DNA of 64,000 bases from MED660 sp002691025 (GTDB lineage Bacteria; Myxococcota_A; UBA9160; UBA4427), in NCBI GenBank assembly GCA_002170485.2, contig NHDZ02000158.1:1-64000 (forward strand), written 5' to 3'. The position numbers and the translations under genes were made by a program. Positions 52,529 to 61,707 of the stretch are shown here, piece by piece (the stretch's first letter is position 1; each line of letters starts with the position of its first letter). The notes beneath the pieces are model-generated. The model had not been told where the DNA came from. It worked only from the letters and a program-made list of their open reading frames with translations, and did not search any database.

Positions 52529-53656
52529 TCAACCCGGTGCAGGGTCGTTGTAACCCGTAAGTCCATACCCCGCATGAGGCCCCATGATGGCCTGCTCGAG
52601 AACCCCGATCCCTTCTTCGGACCCACACCGAGCACGCACGATCTGCTGGATATGCAGGTTGTCGATGGCCAACTCATCGGCATCGTCGCATCGCCAGGAT
52701 TCGCCCGCCATGGCGAGTTCACCCTTCCAGCGACCGTGGCTCCACTCCAGGTGGCTATAGCCGATTCCCTTCATTCGAAAACAGAGAACCGGGTCGAGCT
52801 GCATCTCGAGTTGTTCTCCATTCCTGCGCCGTAGGGTCATTTCGGCCGAACTGATCCTCCGTGTGCCCGGAACAAAGCTCACTCGGTGCTCGACTCCCGC
52901 AAGGCGCTCCGCGTCGGGATCTTCCACACCCGGGAGGTCATCTGGATTCGAATAGGTCGGCATCAGCATTCCATCCCAATGCCACATCTCTGCATGCTGA
53001 TCCTCGAAAAGGCCGGCGTGAGTGCACCGATCCTCCCAGTGAAGAGGAGCCCACAGGAAGAAGATCTGCGGAATCTGGGTCAACGGCGCACCCATGGGCG
53101 CAGGGTCACCCACAGGCCGGATCCCCCAGGAGCGATCCTTCGTCCCGTAGACTTCATCAGGACCGATCCGAAGCGTCTTCCCCTTGTAACGGATTTCTCC
53201 CTTCCAGAACCCGAACTGATTGAAGCGCGTCGCTTTCATCATGATCGCGTAGGTCCGTGGCGTCACCTGGTGCCCTTCGGCAAAGCTGGCGGTTCTCGGA
53301 ATCCATTCCAGCGAGCACGCAATCCCTGTCTCATTATCGTCCAGCGTCACCCGAAGCGACTTCATGGGCTCCAGGATATCGATACGGAAAGGACCCACCT
53401 GAAGGTCAGAGGGCTCGACCGGGGCGCGCCGGGAGGCGTGAAAAGCGTGCTGCTCGCCATCGATCACGAGACTGAAGCCGCAATCCATGATTCCCAGATT
53501 CGGATAGAGGGCCGCACCGATTCCGAAATAGAAATCACCCTGCTTCGAATACCCGTTGAACCAATAGCGATCGTAGACATGTCGATCCGTAGTCTCTGGA
53601 ATCTTGATGGGTTCACTGGTCTGGTGGATCGGATAGTCGTCAAAACGGGAAAGCAC
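52529..53656 (-). CDS. Uncharacterised beta-rich protein (DUF7064/7065- or AttH-like)
   Basis: A 375-residue protein. The start GTG 53656 has AGGAGGAG nine bases upstream; a longer start at 53743 is unsupported. DRYWFNGYSKQGDFYFGIGAALYPNLG and FGFWKGEIRYKGKTLRIGPDEVYGTKDRSWGIRPVG are features of proteins described as DUF7064/7065 or hydroxyneurosporene-synthase-like (tocopherol cyclase/AttH-type lipocalin fold). Such proteins are common next to acyl-CoA dehydrogenases in bacteria that metabolise steroids or terpenoids, but none has a secure function known to me. There is no signal peptide. It is convergent with the formate dehydrogenase gene, 9 bp away. Confidence 0.65.
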   Translation of the reverse strand: MLSRFDDYPIHQTSEPIKIPETTDRHVYDRYWFNGYSKQGDFYFGIGAALYPNLGIMDCGFSLVIDGEQHAFHASRRAPVEPSDLQVGPFRIDILEPMKSLRVTLDDNETGIACSLEWIPRTASFAEGHQVTPRTYAIMMKATRFNQFGFWKGEIRYKGKTLRIGPDEVYGTKDRSWGIRPVGDPAPMGAPLTQIPQIFFLWAPLHWEDRCTHAGLFEDQHAEMWHWDGMLMPTYSNPDDLPGVEDPDAERLAGVEHRVSFVPGTRRISSAEMTLRRRNGEQLEMQLDPVLCFRMKGIGYSHLEWSHGRWKGELAMAGESWRCDDADELAIDNLHIQQIVRARCGSEEGIGVLEQAIMGPHAGYGLTGYNDPAPG

Positions 53657-53818
53657 GGTAAAACACTCCTCCTGGTCGGTACCCAGATTGTCCACTGCGG
53701 GTTTCCCAGGCGAGATCAACAAACCCGAATCGCCTGGAAACACCGCTCAAAACTAGCTCAGTCCAGCCCCATACATGATTCCCGATTCGACGATTCACCC
53801 CTGGAAAGAGGCATAAAA

Positions 53819-54361
53819 TCATCCCATTTCCCTGTAACGCTGATTTCGCGCCAATCTCGGGGGGGATATCGCAGGCGGAAGTCCCAGTCTCTCCACCGGG
53901 TCGCCTTTGAGCGTAAGCACCACGCACGGCATCCGGTCGAAGATTCGACGTGCGAGATAGAAAGGGCCCCACCACGGTAACCCCAGCCGACGATTTATCT
54001 TCACAGCACCGAGCAGAAAACCGAAACGACGACGAGGAAAACCGGGGCGCTCTGACCATCGCTCGATAAAAGCGAAGAGATAGGGCAGCCTCTCTTCTCG
54101 ATCCCTGAGAACCTTCGCCTCCGCTTGAATGGTATAGCCGGGCGAAAACTCAACCGTATGCAAAACGAGATCGGGGCTTCGGGCGAGACTGGCAACCCAA
54201 TCCCGCTTTCCGGGAAACCCGGAAAGCACCACCTCTCGCCCTCCGGACCAACCGAAGGTCGTCTCAAGAGTCCGCAGCGAACCGTCTTTCCGGGCAAACG
54301 TAGTCCGAACTACGAAGCTGCGTCTCAGGATTTCACTGAATTCAGGCGGCCATTCTGACAT
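53819..54361 (-). CDS. Deazaflavin/nitroreductase-like (DUF385-type) small protein
   Basis: A 180-residue protein from ATG 54361 (MSEWPPEF). FVVRTTFARKDGSLRTLETTFGWSGGREVVLSGFPGKRDWVASLA resembles the N-terminal strands of the split-barrel F420/FMN-binding family (Ddn/DUF385-like). Charged C-terminal stretches (RPGFPRRRFGFLL, YLARRIFDRM) do not match any motif I can name. The family assignment is tentative. An in-frame extension to 54496 would add 45 residues with no supporting features. It lies between the DUF7064-like gene and the CTERM gene, all on the minus strand. Confidence 0.45.
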   Translation of the reverse strand: MSEWPPEFSEILRRSFVVRTTFARKDGSLRTLETTFGWSGGREVVLSGFPGKRDWVASLARSPDLVLHTVEFSPGYTIQAEAKVLRDREERLPYLFAFIERWSERPGFPRRRFGFLLGAVKINRRLGLPWWGPFYLARRIFDRMPCVVLTLKGDPVERLGLPPAISPPRLARNQRYREMG

Positions 54362-54428
54362 CGTTCGAAAGCCTAGCCGGAGCGAAGGGGCCACGCGACA
54401 AGGCGACTGGCCGTTCGGTATGCCGAGA

Positions 54429-55247
54429 TCAGACCCTGCGCAGGGCGAGCCCGGCCGAAAGCAGGATCCCGGATGCCAGAAGTGCCATGCCTGCAAACCC
54501 CAGAACAGGCACCGGCAAAGCCTGGGCGACCCGGCCTGAAAAGTGGGTCGTCCACTGCGTACTCACCGAAATCTGGACCGGCTCACCGCCGATCTGAGCA
54601 GACTGGACCAACAGCAGGCCCGTGGCCAGTTCCACTTCATATTCCACGAACCCATCGAGATCCGTGTCGCCCAGAACCCGAAACAAGCCTGTCAGGACCA
54701 CATCCTGTTCAGGCACGACCAGGTCAGGCACATTGAACTCGAGATCACCGATCACATCCGCCAGGGCGGCGTAGGGCACCGTCGCTGCGATTGGATGATT
54801 GCCTGCCGAGAGCGAAGAAAACCCCGAAGGCGAGATCAGCGGAGCCGCAGTTGCGAAGATCTCGAGATTCACGAATTCCGGAATACCGGCAAAAGGAATG
54901 TAATTGAATTCAAGATCCTCACCGGTCAAGAATGCGAAGGAAGGCTGTACGCCGAAGCCGAGATCGACATCGCCGTCGGTCAGGAACTGGATTGTGCCGG
55001 CGCCATCATCGATCTCCATGCTCCCACTTCCCGAGAGAGTCGAAGTTCGGGTATCCGAGTAACCGTCGACCTGATCGCAAATGAATCCGCTGGATGGACA
55101 TTGCACTTGAACCGTCATCACGACCTGGTTGGCTCCTGGTGCCCCATCCGTCTGCCAGGTTCCGGGCGTCGCATGCGCGGAGCCACTCCACAGAAGAAAG
55201 CTGACCAGAAGGATACCGCTGAAGCGAAGCGTACCCCGACTTCTCAT
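54429..55247 (-). CDS. Secreted protein with a C-terminal sorting signal (IPTL/VP-CTERM-like)
   Basis: A 272-residue protein. The signal peptide (MRSRGTLRFSGILLVSFLLWSGSAHA) is followed by a beta-rich region with SGSGSMEIDDG and TDGDVDLGFG. The last 30 residues contain LPVPVLGFAGMALL, a hydrophobic helix and the basic ending ALRRV. This is the pattern of IPTL-CTERM and related sorting signals, different in its first motif from the PEAEE type at 22848. A single transmembrane anchor is the alternative. Its ATG overlaps the stop of the preceding lipoprotein gene (ATGA), so the two are translationally coupled and probably work together at the cell surface. Confidence 0.7.
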   Translation of the reverse strand: MRSRGTLRFSGILLVSFLLWSGSAHATPGTWQTDGAPGANQVVMTVQVQCPSSGFICDQVDGYSDTRTSTLSGSGSMEIDDGAGTIQFLTDGDVDLGFGVQPSFAFLTGEDLEFNYIPFAGIPEFVNLEIFATAAPLISPSGFSSLSAGNHPIAATVPYAALADVIGDLEFNVPDLVVPEQDVVLTGLFRVLGDTDLDGFVEYEVELATGLLLVQSAQIGGEPVQISVSTQWTTHFSGRVAQALPVPVLGFAGMALLASGILLSAGLALRRV

Positions 55248-57121
55248 GGTGCTGCACTCATATCGAAGAAGACGGATATGTACTCTCCGACTCGATCTAC
55301 ATCGATCAAGTTCAACTGCAATCCCAGGAACTCAGGCAAGGGAAAGGATCCAAGAGAATCTCCGAGAGTCGGCACCGCAACCCCGATCAGGGAAGGCAGG
55401 AAGAGTTCCAGCGTCGCGGTGTCCACATAGAGCGGGTTCTCCACCAGTATGACATCCACGTTGGACGGATCCGGAGCCTCTACATCAAAGCTGAGGCCAC
55501 CCTCCTCATACCCGACATCCACACCCAAACTCAAATCCACCAGACCGCCCAGAAGAACCACTGAAGGCTCCACTACGGGAACGACCGAGAATTCGAGATG
55601 GCTGATCAGCAGGGTCGCAAGCTGACCCGACGGGCCGGCCTCCCCCGAAAAGATTGGCGCCAGGGTGGGCCGGATCATGAACTGCAGTGGTTCACTCGGG
55701 TCCAGGAATGAGAACTGGGGGAAGATCGCAGCCAGGAGTCCAGCCGTAATCGGTGCCAGCCCCAGACCCAGATCAAATTCAGAAATCGTGGTCAGCAAGA
55801 GCCCGCTCTCTGTTTCCGCTTTCAACAATTGGTTGAACGCGGAAGCGGAAATGCTGATTCCCAACTCATAGGGCTGTCCCCCTGGAGAGAGTGGGCCAAA
55901 AATGGGAAAGACCTGATCCACGTCATACGAAGCATCCAGATCCACCGCTTCGGGGTCGGGCTCAGAGCTGAGAATCCGGGCATCGCTATCAAACGTGATG
56001 CCCTCGCTGTCCATGTAGATGTCGTAGAAGGGAGCTTCAAGACTGACGCCCAGCGCACTTCCAATGGGACCCGCGATCTCGATGGCGTCCAGCGTAGATT
56101 CAATGGAGCCCGCGATGGGAGTATTCCCTGATTCGTCCACTTCATTCAAGAAGTCTTCCAGACCGGGTTTGACGAAGTTGTTCTGTAGATCACTCACCGC
56201 CAGCCCCACGAAGAACTCCACGATGAAGCCCAGGAATCCGTCGCAGGTCGTGCTGTCGCTGAATCCCGACAACGCCACGTTCACGTCACCCAATTGGGAA
56301 ACGTCCACCTGCTCTACATCACTCGCCAGGGGAGAGAGTTCAAAATCACCCGTGATATCGGCAGTGGCTGCGCTCACTTCAATCTGACAGGTAAACCCGA
56401 TTCCCGTGACAGCCACGACATCCATCTTGAAGTAGAGGTCCTGGAGTTGAACATCGCCAGCCACGAAATCAGTCATTGAATCCACGTCGATGACGAAATC
56501 ACTGATGCTGGGCGATGGGCTACCGCTCACCACGGCATCGATCCTTCCGATACAACCGAACCACGTGTCGGAATAGCAGTAATCGTCTTCCACCACAGTG
56601 CCAGGAGGAACCAGCGAGGCCACATCCAGCGGGACCAGATCCGCAACCAGCGGCTCGATCTCCTGCAGACCCGAGTCATTGAGGCGTAACGCGATCCCCT
56701 CCTGGGAAAAGTCGCCATCGGCGATGGAATCGCCGATCAACACGGTCACCCGATCTCGCAGGAGGGTGCCGCTATTTCCAATCACTTCCACCACGATGGG
56801 TTGTTCAATGCCCGTTGAAGCCAGAGGAATCGTTACCGCAAAAGTGGGCTGACCATTCAGGTCTCCCACCGAAATCCCATTGACCTGTACATCTTCCACA
56901 GCTTCGAGATTCACATCAATCAAGGCCCCCGTCACTTCGACGGTGGAAGCCGTAGTAAAAGCCCCATTGGCTGGCGAAACAAGTAAAACCCGGGCCGGAC
57001 CATCCCCACAAGCCAACACAAACACAGCCAGCACCCACGCACAGGCCAATGCGCTCAAGCCTCTCGCGCGTACACACAGCATCGGAACCAGGCTCGATTT
57101 CGGACGGAAATCAGTGCTCAC
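55244..57121 (-). CDS. Large beta-rich lipoprotein, unknown function
   Basis: A 625-residue lipoprotein. The start GTG 57121 has GGAGG six bases upstream; an in-frame ATG at 57082 would still leave the lipobox (VLAC, Cys38). After it, VSPANGAFTTASTVEVTGALIDVNLEAVEDVQVNG resembles a bacterial Ig-like domain (about residues 44-120). The rest is acidic, rich in Asp, Ser and Gly, and strand-like. It has few Lys or Arg, as in secreted surface proteins of marine or halotolerant bacteria. No known family beyond the Ig-like start. It is coupled to the CTERM protein and divergent from the methyltransferase. Confidence 0.7.
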   Translation of the reverse strand: MSTDFRPKSSLVPMLCVRARGLSALACAWVLAVFVLACGDGPARVLLVSPANGAFTTASTVEVTGALIDVNLEAVEDVQVNGISVGDLNGQPTFAVTIPLASTGIEQPIVVEVIGNSGTLLRDRVTVLIGDSIADGDFSQEGIALRLNDSGLQEIEPLVADLVPLDVASLVPPGTVVEDDYCYSDTWFGCIGRIDAVVSGSPSPSISDFVIDVDSMTDFVAGDVQLQDLYFKMDVVAVTGIGFTCQIEVSAATADITGDFELSPLASDVEQVDVSQLGDVNVALSGFSDSTTCDGFLGFIVEFFVGLAVSDLQNNFVKPGLEDFLNEVDESGNTPIAGSIESTLDAIEIAGPIGSALGVSLEAPFYDIYMDSEGITFDSDARILSSEPDPEAVDLDASYDVDQVFPIFGPLSPGGQPYELGISISASAFNQLLKAETESGLLLTTISEFDLGLGLAPITAGLLAAIFPQFSFLDPSEPLQFMIRPTLAPIFSGEAGPSGQLATLLISHLEFSVVPVVEPSVVLLGGLVDLSLGVDVGYEEGGLSFDVEAPDPSNVDVILVENPLYVDTATLELFLPSLIGVAVPTLGDSLGSFPLPEFLGLQLNLIDVDRVGEYISVFFDMSAAP

Positions 57122-57327
57122 TCTGTGCCTCCGGAAATACGCAGGCCGAGCCGGATACGATAGAGACGGTCCTACCTCCCCAGACCAGACCTTCCATCCG
57201 CGCCTCAGATCCCTAGCCTCAAGAGCGATCGAGAAGAGCGGCCCCTCCACACCTACCTACAGGGGGTCGCCCATGCATGTCAAGCTTCTGTAGAAGAATT
57301 CCGGCATTCTACATGCTAATTTCAAGT

Positions 57328-57341
57328 CAATCATCTGATTG
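57328..57341. promoter_or_regulatory. Short inverted repeat in the divergent promoter region
   Basis: CAATCA (57328-57333) and TGATTG (57336-57341) form a perfect inverted repeat with a 2-base spacer, in the AT-rich 272-bp gap between the lipoprotein (start 57121) and the methyltransferase (start 57394). It could be a transcription factor site; nothing else is seen in this gap. Confidence 0.4.
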
Positions 57342-57393
57342 TGGATGTCTTTCCACTCAAACGAGAGTCTCCAAGCAGAACCGGGAGAGAAGA

Positions 57394-58014
57394 ATGGGAT
57401 TCTATGAAAATCGCGTATTGCCTCGCCTGATCGACAAGGGCTGCGGCGGACCGCCGGTCATGAAACAACGCGAAAAAATTGTTCCCAAGGCACATGGTCG
57501 GGTTCTGGAAGTCGGGATGGGATCGGGACTGAATCTGGGACTCTACGACCCGAATCAGGTGGAATTCGTCTGGGGGCTCGAACCCTCAGAAGGCATGCGA
57601 CGACACGCCGAACCCCGACTGGCCGAATCACCCATCGAAGTCAAATGGCTCTCACTCCCCGGAGAGGAGATCCCGCTTGAAGACGACAGTGCGGATACGA
57701 TTCTGCTGACGTTTACGCTCTGCACCATTCCCGATTTCAATCGAGCCCTTGAGCAGATGCGACGCGTCCTGAAGCCCACTGGCCAATTGCTCTTCTGCGA
57801 ACACGGTGAGGCACCCGACCCCTCTATCCAGAAGTGGCAGAATCGGATCAACCCGATCTGGAAGAAGATCGCAGGGGGCTGCAATCTCAATCGCGCCATC
57901 CCCTCCTGCATTGAAGGTGCGGGATTCGAAATCCAGGAACTGGACAGCATGTACCTGCCCAACACGCCTCGCATCGCTGCGTTCAACTACTGGGGCGCGG
58001 CCGTCACACGCTGA
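57394..58014 (+). CDS. Class I SAM-dependent methyltransferase
   Basis: A 206-residue methyltransferase from ATG 57394 (GGGAGAGA upstream); longer in-frame starts extend into the promoter. VLEVGMGSGLNLGLYDP (about 34-50) is the SAM-binding motif I, FVWGLEPSEGMRR motif II, and DDSADTILLTFTLCTI plus LKPTGQLLFCEHG motifs III-IV. It is of the UbiE/phosphatidylethanolamine-methyltransferase-like group acting on small molecules or lipids. The acceptor is unknown. Its 3' end overlaps the convergent threonine aldolase by eleven bases. Confidence 0.9.
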   Translation: MGFYENRVLPRLIDKGCGGPPVMKQREKIVPKAHGRVLEVGMGSGLNLGLYDPNQVEFVWGLEPSEGMRRHAEPRLAESPIEVKWLSLPGEEIPLEDDSADTILLTFTLCTIPDFNRALEQMRRVLKPTGQLLFCEHGEAPDPSIQKWQNRINPIWKKIAGGCNLNRAIPSCIEGAGFEIQELDSMYLPNTPRIAAFNYWGAAVTR

Positions 58015-59041
58015 GGCTCGAAGCCACCTCGCCCATGACTTCCAGGGCCGACCCGATGGCCCGGTCATCCACATCCATATGAGTCACGGCGCGAACGGTT
58101 GCTTCATCGATCGAACTCACGAGAACACCGCGCTCCCGGGACTGGGCGCAGAATTCATCCATACGCGGGACACGGAAGAACACGATATTCGTCTCGGGCC
58201 TTCGCAGGACTTCAAGGCCGGGAAGCTCAGCGAGCCCTTCAGCCAGCCGCAACGCTTTCGAATGATCTTCCGCCAACCTCTCGACATTGTGGTCAAGCGC
58301 ATAGAGACCTGCGGCCGCAATTACACCGGCCTGACGCATTCCCCCTCCGAATAGCTTGCGAATGCGCAGGGCCTGCTTCAGGAAATCCCGGCCTCCACAG
58401 AGCAGGGAACCAATCGGAGCCCCCAGCCCCTTGGAGAGGCAGAATGAAACAGAGTCAAAGGGTCTGGCAATCTCTTCCACCGATTCCGCGGAGGCCACAG
58501 AAGCGTTGAAGACGCGGGCTCCATCCAGGTGAAGCTTCAACCCGTTCTCATGAACCCACTCGCCGATGGCCTCGGCCTCGGACTTCGGAAATACCCGCCC
58601 CCCACTGCGGTTATGGGTGTTCTCCAAGCACACCAGCCTCGTGCGGGCACTGTGGACATCGTCCGGCGCCACGGCCGCTTTCACGTCCTCCAGATTGAGG
58701 AAGCCACTCTGACCCAACAAGGAGATCTGGACGCCGGAAAGTGCCGCCGCCCCACCCGCCTCATCAACAAAGACATGGGCGTTCTGGCCCGCCAAAACGG
58801 CATCGCCAGGTTGCGTCCAGACACGGATGGCAATCTGGTTGGACATGGTGCCCGAGGGCACGAACAACGCCCCCTCCTTGCCTGTCAGCTCAGCGGCCTT
58901 TTCCTGGAGTCGGTTGACGGTGGGATCCTCGCCATACACATCATCTCCCACCAGAGCCTCAGCCATCGCCTCCCGCATGGCTGCTCCCGGGCGAGTCACC
59001 GTGTCACTACGCAGATCGATCGGATATCCCACTTCACGCAT
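58004..59041 (-). CDS. ltaE: Low-specificity L-threonine aldolase
   Basis: A 345-residue PLP enzyme. IDLRSDTVTRPG is at the N-terminus (8-19), followed by VGDDVYGEDPTVNRLQEKAAEL, FVPSGTMSNQIAI and NTHNRSGG. The PLP site has HLDGARVFNASVA, with the Schiff-base Lys in FCLSKGLGAPIGS. The length and order match beta-eliminating threonine aldolases, which split threonine and allo-threonine into glycine and acetaldehyde. It is convergent with the methyltransferase and shows no obvious link to the neighbouring acyl-CoA dehydrogenases. Confidence 0.93.
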   Translation of the reverse strand: MREVGYPIDLRSDTVTRPGAAMREAMAEALVGDDVYGEDPTVNRLQEKAAELTGKEGALFVPSGTMSNQIAIRVWTQPGDAVLAGQNAHVFVDEAGGAAALSGVQISLLGQSGFLNLEDVKAAVAPDDVHSARTRLVCLENTHNRSGGRVFPKSEAEAIGEWVHENGLKLHLDGARVFNASVASAESVEEIARPFDSVSFCLSKGLGAPIGSLLCGGRDFLKQALRIRKLFGGGMRQAGVIAAAGLYALDHNVERLAEDHSKALRLAEGLAELPGLEVLRRPETNIVFFRVPRMDEFCAQSRERGVLVSSIDEATVRAVTHMDVDDRAIGSALEVMGEVASSLSV

Positions 59042-59205
59042 CCAGCAGACCCTCCGGGATGGAAATCCACAAACCCATCAGACTCACACGATGTGGCTCT
59101 CTGCACCTTGAAGCCCAAGTGAAAGCCAACGGTTCTCCCACAGAGCAGACGGGCCGTGCCCTGACCCGGAAGGAGATCCAGGAAAGGGCCGTGCAAAATC
59201 GGATC

Positions 59206-60339
59206 CTAGAATTCCGGCATGCCCGATTCAGCAATCCGCGCGCCGATCTTGTCCAACTGATGCTTGGCCGAACCCATCTCATGTTCGAGTTGCGTGGCCC
59301 AGATGAAATAGCGGTGCAGAGGGTAATCGACATCGATTCCGATCCCTCCATGCAGATGCTGGCAGGCAAAAGCAGCAAACTGGGCGCCTTCCGATGCCCA
59401 GTATTTCGCGACAGACACCGCATCGGTCGCCGAACGGTCCACGGAAAGAAGCCAGATCGCCTCCCAAACGCAGAGACGAAGACAATCCACCATGATGTAG
59501 GCATCACCGGCCCGCTGATGAAAGGCCTGGAAGCTGCCAATGGGTCGATCGAACTGAACGCGCTCTCGACCGTACTCCGAGGTCATCTCCAGGGCTCGCT
59601 CGACCACACCCAGCTGAATCGCCGAAAGAGCCGTGGTCGAATGTTCAACCAACCAGGAAAGGCGCTCACGACCTCCCGATGTACCCCCGAGAAGTTGGGC
59701 TTCAGTCACCGCCACACCATCCAGATCCACCATGGCATAAGCCTGCCGATTGGAAGACGACTGGGATTCGATCCGAAGCCCGTCCATACCCGGCTCGACC
59801 CAGGCAAGAATCACTCCACCCTCTTCGGTCGTGGCCGGAATCAGGATCCGGGCCGCTTGGTTTCCCGAAGGCACAAGGGACTTCTGACCAAAGAGACGGA
59901 ATCCGTCTCCACTCTTCTCCGCTCGAGTCCGAGGCAAAAGCGGGTCACTGGAATCCAATTCTGTCAAAGCGGCCGTCAAGACCACCTCACCCGAGGCCAC
60001 TCGCGGAAGCCATTCGGACTTGTCAGAATCTGTCCCAAATTCGGCAAGCGGCAAGGCGCCCAGCACCAGGGACGCGTAGACCGGCACAGGGGCCACAGCC
60101 CGACCGACCTCCTGACACACCAGTGCCAACGCGGTGAAACCCAGATCCATTCCACCGTATTCATCCGGAATCGCCACTCCGAGCAGGCTGCTGTCCGCAA
60201 GGGCCTGCCAGAGTTCGGGGGCCACCGCTTCTTCGCTGGCCTCAAACTCCTTGAGCCATTCAGGCGTCACCTTGTCGGCGAGAATCTTCCGCGCCAGTTC
60301 CGTGGCTGTATTTTCGTCATCTGTAAATTTGAAGTCCAT
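59206..60339 (-). CDS. Acyl-CoA dehydrogenase, beta-type subunit
   Basis: A 377-residue acyl-CoA dehydrogenase starting MDFKFTDDENTATELARKIL. It has PDEYGGMDLGFTALALVCQEVGR, VLTAALTELDSSD and a C-terminal HLHGGIGIDVDYPLHRYFIWATQLEHEMG. The ending HGGIGIDxDYPLHRYFxWA lacks the GGTxEVQ signature and is found in the partner subunits of heteromeric acyl-CoA dehydrogenases. It follows the gene at 60360 by 20 bp on the same strand, so the two form an alpha/beta pair like the one at 41008-43368. Substrate unknown; the type suggests bulky or branched acyl-CoAs. Confidence 0.92.
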   Translation of the reverse strand: MDFKFTDDENTATELARKILADKVTPEWLKEFEASEEAVAPELWQALADSSLLGVAIPDEYGGMDLGFTALALVCQEVGRAVAPVPVYASLVLGALPLAEFGTDSDKSEWLPRVASGEVVLTAALTELDSSDPLLPRTRAEKSGDGFRLFGQKSLVPSGNQAARILIPATTEEGGVILAWVEPGMDGLRIESQSSSNRQAYAMVDLDGVAVTEAQLLGGTSGGRERLSWLVEHSTTALSAIQLGVVERALEMTSEYGRERVQFDRPIGSFQAFHQRAGDAYIMVDCLRLCVWEAIWLLSVDRSATDAVSVAKYWASEGAQFAAFACQHLHGGIGIDVDYPLHRYFIWATQLEHEMGSAKHQLDKIGARIAESGMPEF

Positions 60340-60359
60340 GATCTGCTCCGAAATCCTGC

Positions 60360-61535
60360 CTATTGCTTGTAGTGAGGCAATCCCATACCGGCCATGGCGA
60401 TGATGTCTCTTTGTACTTCGTTGGTTCCGCCGCCGAATGTCAGAATGAGACCGTTCCGATATGCGCTCTCAACCCGGCCTTGAAGAATCGCACCCGGACT
60501 GTCGCTCGCAATGTTGGCTCTCGTGCTGGTGATCTCCATCAAGGCGCGATAGGCCTCGATATTGAGCTCACTCCCGAATACCTTGACGGCTGAAGCCGTG
60601 GCCGGATGGGGATCGCCTCCCTGGGCCACCCAGGCCTGGCGCCAGTTCATCAGTCGTACAACCTGAACCTTGGCATACACCCGCGCCAGATTATGACGGA
60701 CCCACGACTTGTCGATGACCCGCTCTCCGTCCACCTTCGTATCCCGAGCCCAGTCAATCACGTCACGAAGAGTACGACGGATCGGACCAATGCTGGTGAG
60801 CGAGATCCGCTCGTGATTGAGCTGGCCGGTAATCAACGACCAACCGTTGTTCTCTCCACCGATCAATGAGGAGTGGGGAACACGAACATTGTCATAGAAC
60901 GTGGCGTTCGTGCTGACTCCACCCACGGTCATGATCGACTGCCTCGAGTACCCTTCTGCCGTGGTCGGCACCAGGAACATGGAAAGGCCCCGATGCTTGG
61001 GTGCATCGGGATCTGTGCGGACCGCAAGCCATACGTAGTCCGCATAAGCGGCCAGGCTCGTCCACATCTTCTGCCCATTGATGATCCAGTCGTCCCCTTC
61101 GCGCACGCCCGCCGTACGGAGCGAAGCCAGATCAGTTCCCGCAGAAGGTTCCGAGTAACCAATGGCGAAGAAGATCTCACCGGCCAGGATCTTCGGCAGG
61201 ATCTCGGCCTTCTGCTCGTCGGTCCCGTATTGCATGATGGTCGGACCCACGGTGTTGAGGGTCAAGAAGGGAATCGGAAATCCAGCCGACTGCACTTCGT
61301 CGGCAAAAATGAATTGCTCCATGGGGGTGCGACCCTGACCACCGTATTCCGTCGGCCAACCGACACCGAGGAGGCCATCTCGACCCATGTCCTTCATGGC
61401 CTTTCGAAAGAGGGGCCCGCCGCCCTCGCCGTCGCCCCTGAGTTCTTCCACCAGTTCCGGGGTCATCATCTTGTTGAAATAGTCGCGAAGGTCATCGCGA
61501 AACTTCTTCTGCTCCGGGCTGAAGTCCAATTCCAT
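60360..61535 (-). CDS. Acyl-CoA dehydrogenase, alpha-type subunit
   Basis: A 391-residue acyl-CoA dehydrogenase. Motifs include PTEYGGQGRTPMEQFIFADEV, FAIGYSEPSAGTDLASLRTAG, INGQKMWTSLAAYADYVW, NHERISLTSIG and the C-terminal LTFGGGTNEVQRDIIAMAGMGLPH. The last is the classical FadE signature. It is the first gene of the two-gene unit with 59206. A promoter should lie in the 172-bp gap upstream (61536-61707), which holds no gene. The type is found in degradation of steroid or terpenoid side chains and fatty acids; the actual substrate cannot be read. Confidence 0.93.
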   Translation of the reverse strand: MELDFSPEQKKFRDDLRDYFNKMMTPELVEELRGDGEGGGPLFRKAMKDMGRDGLLGVGWPTEYGGQGRTPMEQFIFADEVQSAGFPIPFLTLNTVGPTIMQYGTDEQKAEILPKILAGEIFFAIGYSEPSAGTDLASLRTAGVREGDDWIINGQKMWTSLAAYADYVWLAVRTDPDAPKHRGLSMFLVPTTAEGYSRQSIMTVGGVSTNATFYDNVRVPHSSLIGGENNGWSLITGQLNHERISLTSIGPIRRTLRDVIDWARDTKVDGERVIDKSWVRHNLARVYAKVQVVRLMNWRQAWVAQGGDPHPATASAVKVFGSELNIEAYRALMEITSTRANIASDSPGAILQGRVESAYRNGLILTFGGGTNEVQRDIIAMAGMGLPHYKQ

Positions 61536-61707
61536 CGGAGTCGCTCCCTTGATTCGTCAAAAGTGAAACACGTTCTACCTGTCTAAATAGAGTATTCGGG
61601 CTCGGCGCATATGTAAAGCCCACCTCTCCCCGGGGAAATCGGCCTCAACAGGAAAACGAGACTCCTGAACGCCCGCGAGCGGCATGATGGACCCGAACCC
61701 GAAGTGG

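Noticed and set aside
59059..60372. 437-residue plus-strand frame opposite an acyl-CoA dehydrogenase
   Set aside because: Composition and motifs support only the minus-strand gene.
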